From NCBI GenBank assembly GCA_958298945.1, contig OY282607.1:30016500-30080499 (forward strand): a DNA stretch of 64,000 nucleotides. Direction: 5' to 3'. Below, piece by piece: positions 23,601 to 36,400 of the stretch (its first letter is position 1; each line of letters opens with the position of its first letter). This DNA comes from Atherix ibis (Eukaryota > Arthropoda > Insecta > Diptera > Athericidae). Below the pieces are notes generated by a model, which did no database searches, was not told where the DNA came from, and saw nothing but the letters and a program-made list of their open reading frames with translations. Made by a program: the position numbers and the translations under genes.

Positions 23601-25375
23601 TCGATGTTGAAAGACTCGACCCACCAAAATGGTTTTATGACACCAAAAAACTACGAAAGACTAATGACCAATTTCTCCGAAGAGAAGTTATTTAGTGTTG
23701 CCATATCTCTTTTAGTGATACCAGTCTCATTACTTTCCTGCCGCACATCATATTTTATTTATTTAAAAATAATACTTAAAAATATTATAAAAATAAATTA
23801 CATCCCCTTAAAAAGATAATCTGAAAAAATACAATAGAAAATATTAAAAATAAACCAGAAGAAAAAGAAATAATCAATAATTCCAAACTACAGTAAAATT
23901 GTTGAAGCAAAGTCTACAATTTAAAACAATTTTTTTTTAAAATAATCTAAATTAAAATAATCCAAAAAGAAACTACCAATCCGTTTTATTACTGAATAAG
24001 TAAATATTTGGATAAATTTTCAGATATTTTATTAAGAATAATAAAACGCTGTCTACTCTTGTTTATTTAAAAAGAAGAAAGTGTTTCATTCTGACCAATA
24101 AGGTTCGCAGACCAAACTAATCATAAAGTGCTGGAAGGTAGTACGAGAATCTGATAATTCAACATATGAGCGAGGAGTAATTCTAATTATAAGACGAAAA
24201 TATTTGAAATTTTTTAGTTTCGGTTAATATTGAAGTTTATATGGGGTTGGATGATAATAACGATGATGGTTATGTTTATTCAGAACTGTCTTGTTTACAT
24301 GTCATTTTCTATGCTGCTCTTTGATCCATTGTACAAGCATTGTTGAAAAGCAACCAAACATCAACAGCCGAAGGAGTCTTCATCTTTGCTCTATAATATT
24401 TTGTTAGTTGTAGACTGTTTAGTCGATGTTCACTGCCTTCGTGTAAATATTTACATTTGAATTCCGTTTCATAAACTCGCAGTGTCCCCGTGAAAAACTC
24501 GTTTAAATTTGGGTTATGAAATGTAAACAGTGCTTATTCCAAGATATACTCCGAAACAGCCAGTTCCGACCGTGAGCTACATACAATTTAACAAGGTCTG
24601 AATATACATAAAAAGAGTTAATCTCGTATGTAAACGAAGGGTTGTTAGCTTTGTTTTAACACCGGATTATAAAACTTTAATAAAATGGCTACCCTCAACC
24701 TTTCGCTGTTCAAGTATACCATCTCCGCGTATTCTCACATCACCCTTTCAACCATCTCACTTGGTAAACAATATCCGCCATTTGTGTTCAACATCAACAG
24801 TGACAAGCTTTTCAATTATGCACCGAAACAGAATATCTTGAATGGATTTTCAGATTATTTTCGGTTAATTCGACAATGATTCCCTCATAAAATAATTAAT
24901 AACGCATACAAACGTTTGGGATTTAGAAATTTTTCAATGAAGTTTCTTATTTAGAATTGTTTGGAAAATTCATATTTTAGGGAAACATATTTGATCCCAT
25001 AGAATACGAACCTAGTCTGATAAGTCAGTGATAAATAAAACAAAAATTTAACTTATTCAACAAAATTTGATTAATTCTTCAACATAAATTCATTTTTTTT
25101 CATATTAATAAAAACACAAACTTTTTCTGATTTCAATGGCCATCAATACAAAACCAATTTACAGAATTTTATTGGGCGTCTTTTTGAGAATGCCACATGA
25201 TATAAATAATGCAGTTTTGTTCATATCAGCTACATTTTTTGCAGTTATTACTTACTTATCAGACTGCCTTCATAAAAATATTCCTATTCAATATGACTTT
25301 TAAGGAGTTGTCTTCAAAAATATTCAGTAAACTTTTATTATTTATAATAGTGACCAAAACTGATATAAAAACCTA
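23601..25375. other. non-coding
   Basis: Nothing recognised. Short frames at 23604, 24685 and 25209 have no family resemblance. Confidence 0.35.
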
Positions 25376-26546
25376 CGAGAGTCGTTCAATAAGTCCTCAG
25401 AAAAAGATGGAAAAAACGGGTTTTTTTCCATTATAATCTCCTTTTAACTCTATACACTTTTCCAACCGTTTTTCCAAAATTTTTATCCCGTCCAAAAAAT
25501 ACGATTTTGGAAGTTCTGCAAAATACTCATCCGTTTAAGCAATGACGTCCTCGTTGGAAGTGAACCGTCGTCCGCCAAGCCATTTCTTCAGATTGGGGAA
25601 AAGAAAATAGTCACTCGGGGCCAAATCTGGTGAATAAGCGGGATGCTGCAACAATTCCATTCTCAATTCCACAATTTTGGCCGTAGAAACAGCGCAGGTG
25701 TGCACACGCTCGTTGTCCTGATGCAAGAGGATTTTTTTCTTCTTCAGATGGGGGCGTTTCTCTTTGATTTCCTCACTCAACCGTTGCAATAACGACGCGT
25801 AATACGCTCTTCTTATTGTTTTTCCTTTTTCCAAGTAGTCGATAAAAATGATGCCCTGCGAATCCCAAAAGACCGTGGCCATTACCTTGCCGGCCGATGG
25901 CACAGTTTTTTTCACCGTTGAAAATCCACTGTGATGACTGTCTCTTCGTTTCTGGAGTGTAGTAGTGTATCCAAGTTTCGTCCACAGTGACATATCGACG
26001 GAAGAATTCGGCAGGATTGCGATGAAAGAGTGCCAACATAGCCTCAGAGTTCACTACACAATTGCGCTTATTCTCCTCTGAGAGCAAACCCATCTTGCCG
26101 AAATTTTTTTCACACACAATTTTTCATACAAAATTGAAGCGACTGTACCTTGTGATATGCCCGTGGCCTCAACTAATTGGCGCACTTTAATTCGCCGATC
26201 GTTCAAAATCTGATCGTGGATTTTGTCGATAATTTCAGGAGAAGACACCTCAACTGGGCGTCCTGAACGATTTACCCAATTGTAAACCGTCGCAAACACA
26301 GGTGCAGATGTGCCATGAACTGCATCCAACTCGGCTTTGATTTCTTTCGGGCTTAAGCCTTTCAAATGGAGATGTTTGATGACAGCCCTAAACTCGCTTT
26401 TTTCCATTGTTATGCACAAATAAATGTCGTTAACTTTAATCGACGATAGAAATTGACCTACGCTATGGATCGAGCTGAAATTTTGACAACTTTCCTGTCG
26501 ATAATGCTAAACACAAAAAAATCTTTACCGACACTACGAGCGCAAT
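25376..26546 (-). mobile_element. irritans-like mariner, 5' end missing
   Basis: The left (3') end is CGAGAGTCGTTCAATAAGTC after TA at 25374-25375. It matches the ends of the element at 39.78-41.18 kb. On the right the match to that copy runs through the 5' untranslated region to gagcgcaat at about 26546 and then diverges, so the 5' inverted repeat is absent and there is no right-hand TA duplication. Compared with the 39.8-kb copy it also lacks about 130 bp between the cagctcga and gtaggtcaattt blocks. Confidence 0.85.
25430..26407 (-). pseudogene. irritans-like mariner transposase, frameshifted
   Basis: The minus strand starts MEKSEFRAVIKHLHLKGLSP at 26407. Successive frames cover the helix-turn-helix region, RYVTVDETWIHYYTPETKRQ (first catalytic Asp), HQDNERVHT (second) and YSPDLAPSDYFLF (third), so all three catalytic Asp residues are still encoded, with 34 residues between the last two. 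There is a 13-residue in-frame deletion after NWVN, a frame change near 26090, and a deletion with frame change near 25925 (GERAPKKAK missing). The copy is inactive but better than the 40-kb copy at the second catalytic site. Confidence 0.88.
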
Positions 26547-28594
26547 CAAAAAATTGATTTATTTCGTATTAAGCTTCAAAAGCAGAATTCAAAAAAATAT
26601 TTTAATTAAGAAATTAAATTGAGAAAAATACAATATCGAATTGGTATCGAAATTAGATTGTAACAAATTGCCATAAATTTTTCAAATACATTCCCATAAT
26701 AGTTTTCACCTTCTAAGACTACGATTTAATTGGTGACTGTGACCCCAAATGCCATTGACTGTGTTCGATTGACTGCAACATGCATACATCAATTAAAACT
26801 AAAAGAATTAACAACAATTTTAATATAAGCTTTAAATACTTAAGAGTTAATTTTAGACTATAAGCAGATATGGCATAATGTGTCTGGGGGTAAGTTGTAT
26901 TGGTGCAATTGAACTGTTGTATTTTAGTATGGAAAGTAATGGATTCGATTCATTTCACAGTGCAGCTTATTAAAGTCCATAAATAGATTATTCGGATTTA
27001 GTCATCGTGGCGACTGTGTACAGAATGCAACGAACGAAATGTTAATGGCCGCACCTAACTATCGTGGAACAGTTTATTTGTCTGCTCGTTAAGACTACTA
27101 GAAAGCATCAGTTCCTCTAGTCGGTTGGTTGGCTTTAGGCAACCGATATTTGCATCTTCAATAGAACCAAGCTTTGAGTACGTATTGTGATCACGTGCGC
27201 TACAAAACTTTTCCTCTACGAGAGTTGGGTAAGAGTGAGTTGGATACGAGATTTACTATGGCGATTTGTGAACTGGACTAGCAACAAATCGACCAACCTT
27301 CAACTAAGTTAATTGTTCACCTTTCAGCCCACAACTATTGCCCACATCCTCACAATAGCAACTAACCATACCCGATGGCTATGAATAGAAATAAAAAAAG
27401 ATCCACTATTGATCGGTTTTGGTTTGAGGGGAAAACTCTCGTATCTGATTAGGCCAAAGGTTCATAAAAATTACACTCCAACTTAGATTAACTGACGTGT
27501 TCATATTGGTTTAGTTTTTTTTTTTCATTTTGATTAAATTCTTCAGCAACGCAAAATTTCCAGAATAATCAATCAATTTTGTTAGTCACTATAGAAAAAA
27601 ATCATTCCACCTCCTTTCAACAAGAAAAAATCATTCTTTGCCTTGTGAATATTTATCTTCATTTTCAACACTAAATATCATAACAGTCGATAACTTTATG
27701 ATTTATGAGACTATCAATTGGACAATGTAATATTCATTTGACGATGTTGAAAAGTGTCAAATAATACATTAAGAGTTACAGAAATTCAAGGGTAAATCTG
27801 GCATAAAAATAATTAGTGTACCAAAAGTAGTAATAATCACTTTTTTAGGTATCATAATTTGTTTCGCATCAATGGCATAACCGACAAACAAATGAATCGA
27901 TGGCTATTTAATTGCGTGTCCATGATTAATGTCTTTTCCACAAAACGTTCACAATAAGATATGATCGGAAGTCAAAATGTGGCTGAGATGTGGGCAAACT
28001 GGGCAGCAGGGCAACAGAGCACCTACAGCTCCATCGAAGACTTCAAAATCGAGTGGCGGCGATTGTAAATGGAAATGTTGATTTTCTTGTTTCGTGATTC
28101 AGAAGCCGATACTTTACGTCCGACACTGGGACGCACGCCTTTGGCAACTATTCCATACACACGTTCAGCTATAGAAACATATATACCCGTACGTATCAAT
28201 AAAAGTACTTAAATTGGAACTTAACGTTTCCTAAAATAGAAAGGAGGAAACAGATGGTCTACGATAGTCAACAGAAGTACACCCCCTGGATTGGTGACTC
28301 TATTTACGACAAGAAATATATTTTTTTCTATATTTTATTATACTCGTAATATAAAAATTGTAGACTGATTTTGTAGACTTAGTTGATGTTTTCAAATTTT
28401 ACAGTAGCAAAAAATTTTGTGATCATATTTCAACATTATTATTAATGAGATTTTAGTGTGAATAATTTTGTAGAGAATAATCAATGATTATCTATTTTAC
28501 AATTTAAAAAGTATAGTTCTATTTATCACCAATTGTTAAACCAATATTTCGTTAATAATCAAATTTACTTAGTTTAAAAATTGCCATTTTATAC
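26547..28594. other. non-coding
   Basis: Mixed composition, somewhat less A+T-rich at 26.9-28.2 kb. No frames of note and no transposon motif. Possibly host intergenic or intronic DNA. Confidence 0.35.
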
Positions 28595-29759
28595 CAGGTG
28601 TATAAGCTTAAATCCGCTGTTTTTTAGTCAAAAAAACTCATGTTTTTTTCATAGAAAGCAATAACAAATTTATTCAAAGTACTTGCCCTCGCTAGCTACA
28701 TATTCTTCCCATCTCTTGGGCAATTGGTGGATACCACGCCAAAAAATTCCTTCTCTTTCGGGGAAAACCACTCATCAAGCCATTTTCGGACGTCTTTTTA
28801 AGAATCGAAGTGATGCTCAGCGAGCGCGTGGCCCATCAACGAAAACAGGTGGTAGTCGGAAGGCGACAGGTCTGGTGAATAATCGGGGTTGGGTAGCACC
28901 TCCCAGTTGAGTGTCTCCAAGTAGTTTCGGATCATTCTTGACGTATGCGATGGTGCGTTGTCGTGGATGAAAATCAGCTTCTCATGTCTTTGTTGATAAT
29001 CCATCACTTTTTCACGCAGAGTACTGTGCAATTTGATCAGTTGTTGGTGATAGTGGTGGGCATTAAGAGTTTCACTAGGTTTCAATATCTCATAGTAGAT
29101 GATACCCTGCTGATCCCCCCAAACGCACAGCATTGTCTTCTGTCCGAAGCGATTTGGTCTTGCATTTAGGATTCTCGATTTCTTGCGTTTAGGATTCTCG
29201 AAATATATCAACTTTTCATCGTCTGTCACAATCCGATGCAGGAACGACTTTCTTTTTATCTGGCGAGCAGGATTTCGCATGTGTTTTGGAGTCGCTCCAT
29301 CTGCCTATCGTTCAATTCATGCGGCACCCATTTTCCGATCTTTTCAATCTTCCCCATAGACGAAATTTGGTATCGACGAAGACGTGAAAATCAACCTTCC
29401 TAGGCCAATTTTCACGCTTTTTGTCCCACAAGTCAAAATTGCCGTCTTTGAACCGATGAAACCAATATCGGCACATTGTTTCCGATAAAGCACTGTCATC
29501 ATAGGCCTCCATAAGCATTCGATGCGATTCGGCGGCCGATTTATTCAAATTGAAGCAGAAAAGCAGATCTTCCCGAATATGCTCTTTTTCTGGCACAAAA
29601 CAAAAATGTATGTTGTTGTACGAAATTGCTGACAATATGCACTCATAAATGTTGACAGATGTCAAACTCATAAAAAAAAGTATGGCGTGCCCATGGTAGC
29701 TTAATACGCTCACTCACGCCATCTATGACCAAACAGTGGATGTAAGCTTATACCGCTCG
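28595..29759 (-). mobile_element. Mos1-like (mauritiana) mariner, copy 3
   Basis: Flanked by TA at 28593-28594 and 29760-29761. The left end is CCAGGTGTATAAGCTTAAAT and the right end read inward is CGAGCGGTATAAGCTTACAT. Length is 1165 bp. It begins CCAGGTGTA, as Mos1-type ends do. It carries the most complete catalytic region of the three mauritiana copies. Confidence 0.9.
28690..29620 (-). pseudogene. mauritiana-type mariner transposase, one nonsense codon plus deletion
   Basis: The minus-strand N-terminal part (VPEKEHIREDLLFCFNL, KSAAESHRMLMEAYDD) is open from about 29610, but the usual start codon is deleted. Between about 29360 and 29395 the second helix-turn-helix region is replaced by an unrelated ~33-bp filler. 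The catalytic part (28798-29280) is one open frame with DDEKLIYFENP (first Asp), HDNAPSHTSRMIRNYL (second) and YSPDLSPSDYHLF (third). A TAA at 28798-28800 then replaces the Tyr codon of the DSYEDV block. All three catalytic residues survive, but the protein cannot be made whole. Confidence 0.87.
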
Positions 29760-29924
29760 TACGGTTTGTTGTGAAAATGTTCGGTAAAGGTTCAAAAGAT
29801 TTCTATATTTGTCCCGCAAAATTTTTTTCATCGATGAGGTTTAGTCCTTTTTCTGTAGATACAATAATAATCACTATAGCCGAATATGGTATTCTAATAA
29901 CCCAAAAAAGGGTAACAACAAAGA

Positions 29925-30470
29925 GGAATAAATCCGCGCTCTGCTGCTGGCTGCCAACAAACCCTATTTCAGTTATTCTAAATAGTTTTGCTCAAAAATT
30001 CTGACAATAACATTGCAGCTACTTCTGTATAAGACATAATGTTTGGCAGTCCTAACGTATTCTCCGGAAACGTGGGTTCTCATCAAAAACTATTGCAAAT
30101 TCTATCTGCATTCGAAAGGAGGATCCTTCAAAGGATTTTTGCCCCCCTACATAAGAATGAACGATTCTGGAGTATATTTAAAGACGAGATCGTGGAGTGT
30201 TACCGCCACCGCCCTGTTTTGCATAAAATTAAGTTCACTGGATTAATGTAGACTGTTCACTTAATCCGAACGGACGAGAAAGATCCTGCCCAGAAAGTCT
30301 TTAGTGGCCACTATAGACAGAAACCGAAGTAGGCCCCGCTTTCGGCAGGCCGACAAAAACGTGCTAGGAATGTCGAACTGGAAGACCGCGACGCGAAGTC
30401 GGGAGACTGGTGGTTTTGGATTCAGCAGGCCTAGACCGGACACCCGGTTGACATCCATTGATGATAATAA
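29925..30470 (+). pseudogene. LINE reverse transcriptase C-terminal fragment (family B, copy 1)
   Basis: Plus-strand frames give EIRALLLAANKPYFSYSK near 29930 (one stop ignored), VLTYSPETWVLIKN near 30055, ILSAFERRILQRIFAPLHKN near 30100, IKFTGLM near 30230, and SNWKTATRSRETGGFGF near 30370-30410. This is the tail of a common insect non-LTR retrotransposon polyprotein (the TYGSETWVL, AFERKILRRIFGP and NWR-x-AAQDR blocks). The reverse transcriptase core is absent. The same family recurs at 45.3-46.6 kb. Confidence 0.7.
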
Positions 30471-30529
30471 TTATCAGAAATCCCCAACTGACTGCGGAAA
30501 AGCCACTGTATCCGCGAAATATAACTGTC

Positions 30530-30960
30530 TGGTGTGAATTTTGGTGGCTATATTTGGAAAATAGAGAAGGAACGACTGTAACCGTCAACGATAACTGGCT
30601 TTTTTCGTTCTGAGCGTTAATATTTTTAATTTTAACAAAAGAGTACCACAAACAACGTAAAATGATAAATTTTGACTTTATTACGCAAAAGTTTTCAAGA
30701 TGCGTAATTTCGAGATTTGATGATGCCAATTGTCCTCGAAAGATCATGTGATTTTATACCGTTGAATGTTTTTTAATACAGCTATGCAAAAAAATTGTAT
30801 TTACGCAGATAATCTTCCTAACTTTCAGGTATTCAAAAACTAGTATCCGCCAAGTAATAACCGAATTACATCTCGAAATGTGCGAAAAAGTCATATAAAA
30901 ATTTTGTCAAAAGAATCGAGTTCTTCAAAAATTTTGCGGATAAACATTGGAGTATGACAA
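30530..30960 (+). pseudogene. DD41D-type transposase remnant (C-terminal part)
   Basis: The plus strand gives YLENREGTTVTVND near 30550, CVISRFDDANCPRK near 30700, TVECFLI where TPLDFFL is expected (the third catalytic Asp is Glu), then SIRQVITELHLEMCEKVI near 30850 and RVLQKFCG near 30920. The order matches the other DD41D copies. The first two catalytic sites are not readable. It lies directly downstream of the LINE fragment. Confidence 0.65.
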
Positions 30961-33900
30961 GATTCCATCAATAGAATGAAATAACTTCTTTTTTAAATAA
31001 AAATTACAATTTATGTGCTTTATTAAAGTTGACTTACCAAATCATATATTGAATGTCCCTTTATTGTGTCAAAGATACTATGAAGCCGTTCATGGATCAT
31101 CAGAACTAAAGTTCAAAGAGCACCTAATTATATCGCTTTATTGCTAGAAGGTTTCAAATTTTCATAGTATCCACCAAGAACCTTATATGTTATTATTTAA
31201 AATATACAATAGAAAATAAAGAGTTCAAGCTTTTGGTTATTTTTTAACTTTATTTTCCGAAACATTTAATTGAATAACCCCTATGGAATTATAAAAATAT
31301 GTTTGAAAATATTTTTGATTGGAATTATAAGCTATGACAAATAAAACTTATTAAGAAGAAGAATATTGCATATTTTCCAATGCTATGGTTTGAAATAAAA
31401 AAAACGGGAACCTTTATACGGGAACCTTTTCGTATATGTACATAAATTCATCCTCTCAGATTAAAAAAAAAGGCTTAAGCAATTGCGAATGGATTCACTT
31501 ACGAGTACTCTAGTCCAAACTTGTTGTGTTATGCAAATATCCTATTATCCTGTGAATATATCAGCACGGAACCATTTTAGAAGAGTATATTTTTTTCTGT
31601 GTGACTTTTCCATTTTTACCCATTTATTAACTCCTTAGTGTAATATAGTAAACAGTGAAAAACGATGGTAAAAACAAACAGTTCGAAACGAACGGAAATG
31701 CATAAAACATTTAGTTTTTTGCTGCAAATTTTTTTTTCTGCTACCACGAAACTAACATTAAGAACGCTTTCGAAAGCGAAGAAACTTTATCGTATCGAAA
31801 TCAGCAAATAATAAAATTTTCTTTTTCTACCTTGAAATAATACTCACGGTTTCGAATCTTTCTACCATGAATGATAATAAATAAGATACGATGCAAAGTT
31901 CGAATACTCAGTAATGAAAATGTCGGCACAATCTGGTGATACCTTTAATTACTAACAAAATTAATTAACAAGAAACACGCAACAAGTTGTGTACCATAAA
32001 ATCCACAAACTTATACAGAATCGGGACGAGGTGAAAAAATCAAGTTGCCACAGAAATATTTAGCAACAGCAGTTGATGTTACAGTACAGCATCAATAATC
32101 AAATCGATCGAACTGCAACTGCAAAATGGCTCATATTACCAACCAGATATGGCATCGCAGATTACCACTTTCATAATAAAATATACACTATGGCCCTATT
32201 ATATACTCGTTAATATTGTAAATATGCATTTAAAGTATACAAATTATAATTTAAAACTTATATTAAAGTACACACTTTATACGACTGCAAGGATGCTTCA
32301 ATTTCAACTCAAGTTACGACTCATGCAATGCATTTGGTTCTTCTTTTTTTTTTTTAAATAAAATTTAAAAGTGAATAAATTATATTTTTTCTGTTAAGAT
32401 TTAAAAAAATTTTAAATTCCAGTTCATCAATTAAAATAGGTGTTTTTGTTTGTTTCTTTTTTTTTTGCTGTTGTTGGAATAGTGAAGAATTTAAATGAAA
32501 ATCGAAATGTGATCAGGTACCTGTTCGGTATTTGCAGATAAAGAAAATTGATGTTCATTTAAGCTGCTGATCTTCGCTTAAGCAATAGTGAGTGTCTCAA
32601 AACTTATTTTGATGTCATGAATCCATTCGATCTTCTTCTTATTATCCTCTTCCTATTCATATACATATGCGTAAATACATCTTTACATAAATAATTAGCT
32701 AGCCTGTGTGCAAGTATAAGCAATTTGAATGCATAAAATGTGCATTCAAATCAATTGAACGGAAATAATACTTAAGTTGACATAAATGGATTGACGTTCC
32801 ATTGAAATATCACCGAGGTGAGTCGGTTATGCATTCAAATACGATGAACCAAACTAAACTAAAATGGACTGAAATGCATTTGAATCCTTCGTTCGGTTTA
32901 ATCGTTATAGAAGGGAACAATGTCATCCGTTAGTGTCCCGATCGAATGAATTTTCATGAGATATACTCGTATTCAGCCATTGAAAAATTTAAATACAATT
33001 CAATAATATTGGTACACTATCTCTACTCTTCTTTGGATCTTTGTACAGGTTTGGCTTGCTGCCGATTTCTATTCACAAAATCGTTAAATTTTCTAGACAT
33101 TTCTAACAGCATCATCCTTACGTTGTCCACTACGAACTGTCTACTACTGGACATAAAGTGAACATCGAATGCTATCGACTTATTTAAAATAAAGCTTGAG
33201 GCATTGGACAATGAATACGATTCGATTTTGCTGATTTTACATTGCAATTGAATAGATGCATTATTTCAATCTAAAATGGCACAACAGCAGGGCATGGTCT
33301 AATTCGAAATGGTCAACTTTTTTGCCGATATATTGAGAATGAATTTAAATAAACCCATAGATGGACTGGCCATCTGAAAGTCTGAACTTTTAAGTAGTAC
33401 GGAGATGAAAAATAGACCAGATGCTTTTTTCAAAATTCATCCTATGCTAATTCTGATGTTTTCGTACGTGTCATCATCTCTCATGTCAACTGAAACCGTC
33501 TTCAATTGATATCTTCACGTAATGATATTATTTATCTGCATACGAATAGTAGACCGAATGACGCATGTACACATAGGTGCTAGCCTCAATACTTCATCAA
33601 AAGGGCCGCAAGGCTCCGCATGCATCAAACTGTTCTCGTCGACATTGGTACTGCATAATGGACATTAGAAACGATGTTGATGACAACCAAATCGAAAGTA
33701 GGCAAATAGGATTTCTCCCCAAAGAAATGCTCAATACAATTTTTAAATAGAATCCCTCAAATATATGGGCTGACAAATTTCAAAGGAGGTTTCCGCTGTT
33801 TAATTTCCACTTTGGGGAGAATGGTGACATGTTGACGTGCTGGGCGCAGAAAACAAATTGATCAATCGACAGAAATGGATGATTATAATTTTCCAATCTA

Positions 33901-34049
33901 CCTTCATACATTATTTTCAGTAAAAAGGACAAAAATAGGACATCGTTCCATTTTAGGTGCAATGAATAGTCAAGTAAATAATATTTAAGAAATTGAATTC
34001 TATTAAATGGAGACAAAAATATTTTTACAAAGTATCGGAAAAGTCATGA
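30961..34049. other. non-coding
   Basis: Three kilobases with no recognised element. Short frames near 32149 and 32946 are unremarkable. Confidence 0.35.
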
Positions 34050-34790
34050 CGCGTTTTTTTTTATATTTTAAAATGTGTCTTTATCGGCGAAAAACTAAGC
34101 AAGAGTTACAGCCTCATCTGAATTGAACGCCATATCATGTAAGAAGTTTTAAAGAGCAGTCAGGTGAGTATGGTGGTTATTGTAACACATCCCATCCAAG
34201 CTCCAATAATTTTTGACGGGTGATCAAACTTCTGTGTGGTCTGGCGTTGTTGTAATGGAACATAAGTCCTTTGCGATTAACCTGCTCCGAGCGTTTCTAG
34301 ATAATGGATTCGTTCAAGCTGTTCTGAATTAATTGGTTGGTTCCTAAGTAGAAACTCAAAAAGACACCTCTAAGATACCACCTCCTGATAGCGTAATCTT
34401 CCTCTGATGGATGTTTGCTTGCGATCACTACACCGAGACCTAGGCCGTTTGCACACCACCGAGACCTAGGCCGTTTGGCAGGCGCTTCCAAAAGGGATCG
34501 TTTTCCTTAGTCGCTTGAAAAAATGATTGTTTTTAAATGGTCTTCTTTGAGTTCATGAGGAACCCAAGTATCGAGTTTGCTTAAGTAGGCCAGCTTCTCT
34601 GAATAATCGCGAACTGTTGAATGATATATGTTCAATGTTTCTACAATCTCACAATCTCTTGTGTCAGGACCCAATCAATGCCTTTATTTTGTTTTCCTCA
34701 ACCTCGGCTGGCCTTTCTGGCCAAGGGGCATCGTTAAGATGAAAGTTATCATTACGGAACTTTGTAACTCATCGTTGACATTAATGTTCT
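34050..34790 (-). pseudogene. mariner transposase remnant with internal deletion and local duplication
   Basis: The minus strand gives WPERPAEVEENKIKALIGS near 34710, GLLKQTRYLGSS near 34580, FKNNHFFKRLRK near 34530, an NQPINSEQLERIHYLE piece near 34300, then FHYNNARPHRSLITRQKLLE near 34220-34260 (the HHDNARPHTSL block, with the catalytic Asp replaced by Asn), LGWDVLQ-x-PPYSPD near 34180, and SDEAVTLA near 34100. The order is that of a full mariner transposase with the first catalytic block missing. A 25-bp segment (accgagacctaggccgtttg core) is repeated in tandem at 34434-34482. Subfamily not assigned. Confidence 0.65.
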
Positions 34791-35119
34791 CGTAGATTAT
34801 TATCCCAATACGGAAGTTAAACAATATATGTGACGAAAATGGAAAGTTTAGTATTCCATCAATCCTTAACAAATAAAGCAAAACTTATTGCAAAATCCTT
34901 CAAAAATAGAAGAAATACATCAATTTTTCCAAAAAATAAAGATAGTCTTTATTCAAATGCTATTTCTGTTTTTTTCGGCACATATTTCGAGAAAGCATTT
35001 TCTTGAAGCAATTTTTGAACATTTCTTATATTCGTAACCACTCACATTTATCAGATTTCGTATCCCAAATATCTAAAGACACCATTTCGAGTAAAATTGC
35101 TAAACTACGAGTAAATTTG
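34791..35119. other. non-coding
   Basis: No motif recognised. Confidence 0.35.
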
Positions 35120-35129
35120 GACTTTTCTT

Positions 35130-36400
35130 CTGGCTCATCCCTCCCATCTTAGTTGATTCCTGCTCTGAATTATTTCCTATCTCTCTGGAATTAATATTCA
35201 ATAGGTTCATTTAAATAGGTAAATAATCCTTTATCCTGGAAGAGTTATTTTATTATACCTGTTCATAAAAAGGGTTTAAAAAAATGAGATCTCTAATTAT
35301 AGACCTTGTATTATAAAATTATTTAAGGCGCTTATCTATTCTCAACTCATGGAACAAGAGTTCAGTAAGGCTTTTGGCAAACTCCCTCATTCAATAATTA
35401 ATTTATCAATAAGAATTATTTCAAAATTTACTTTTTAACAAATAAATCACCCATTAGCAGAATATCGGCTTTCCGATAATGTTACTTAATTGGTCTAAAA
35501 CCTATTTTGCCAATAGATCTTATTAGGTATCATTCCGGAGCTCAATCTCAAGACGTATTATGGCAACATATGGTATACCACAAGGTAGTCATCTTGGTCT
35601 TCTTTTGTGTATTCCTGCTAATAATGACAGTTTTACATCCTGATATATTGTATGCTGTTAGTATAAACATATTTCCCCGTGTTGGAGAAATAATGATTAC
35701 TTCCACATTCAGGAGGACTTGAATATATTTTTTATAGCTAGTGCAACTTTAACGCCCTATATTTTAACAATGAGAATTGCGAAATGATGACATTTTTCAG
35801 AGAATTGTCTCCATTTATTTTTGATTATAAGTTTGCAGGAACTAGCATTAAATCTGTTCAGTCAGTTACGGATTTGGGAAAAAAAACTTCTATTCACAAA
35901 TCATATATATTATCTATGAAAACAGAAGCCTTATTCTGAGCTTTATAAGACGATAATCGAGAGAATTTGCTAACATGTATGTTTCGAATCACTTATACTG
36001 TTATTAAGTGAAGGCTGTACTGAAATATGCTTTTGTGATTTGCCCGCCTTATTACGATTTACATAATAGGTGTATCGGGTCGGTTCTACGGAATTTTGTT
36101 AGATATGCGTTAAGAGAGCTTCCGTGGAATATTACCTTTTAGCTTCCTCCTTACGTAAAGCACCTTAAATTACTTTAGATTCCTTTACTAGGAAGTTGAC
36201 GTAAGGTTGCTGACTTAATTTTTATTCATCAAGTATTGAACTCAAATGTTGACTGTCGGACTCTAACCGATAAATATTCATTTAGGCATGTTGGGCATAA
36301 TCTGGGACCCTTGTCTATATAACATATATGTGTCTTCATCTAACTACGTTATTCATCAGCCATTGAACCGAATGTGTTTGGCTCCTAATAATGACAAGGA
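35130..36400 (+). pseudogene. LINE reverse transcriptase remnant (family C)
   Basis: Plus-strand frames in order: FLSLWN and WKSYFIIPVHKKG near 35190-35280, FSKAFGKLPHSII near 35365, RIMATYGIPQGSHLGLLLCI near 35560-35620 (the SGVPQGSHLGPLLF block), YFHIQEDLNIFF near 35700, YAFVICPPYY near 36030, LRNFVRYALRELPWNITF near 36090, PPYVKHLKLL near 36150, and KVADLIFIHQVLNSNVDC near 36200-36260. This is a whole reverse transcriptase plus C-terminal tail of an insect non-LTR retrotransposon, with stops and frame changes throughout. The YADD box is not readable. It is clearly different from the jockey-like copies and from family B. Confidence 0.7.
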
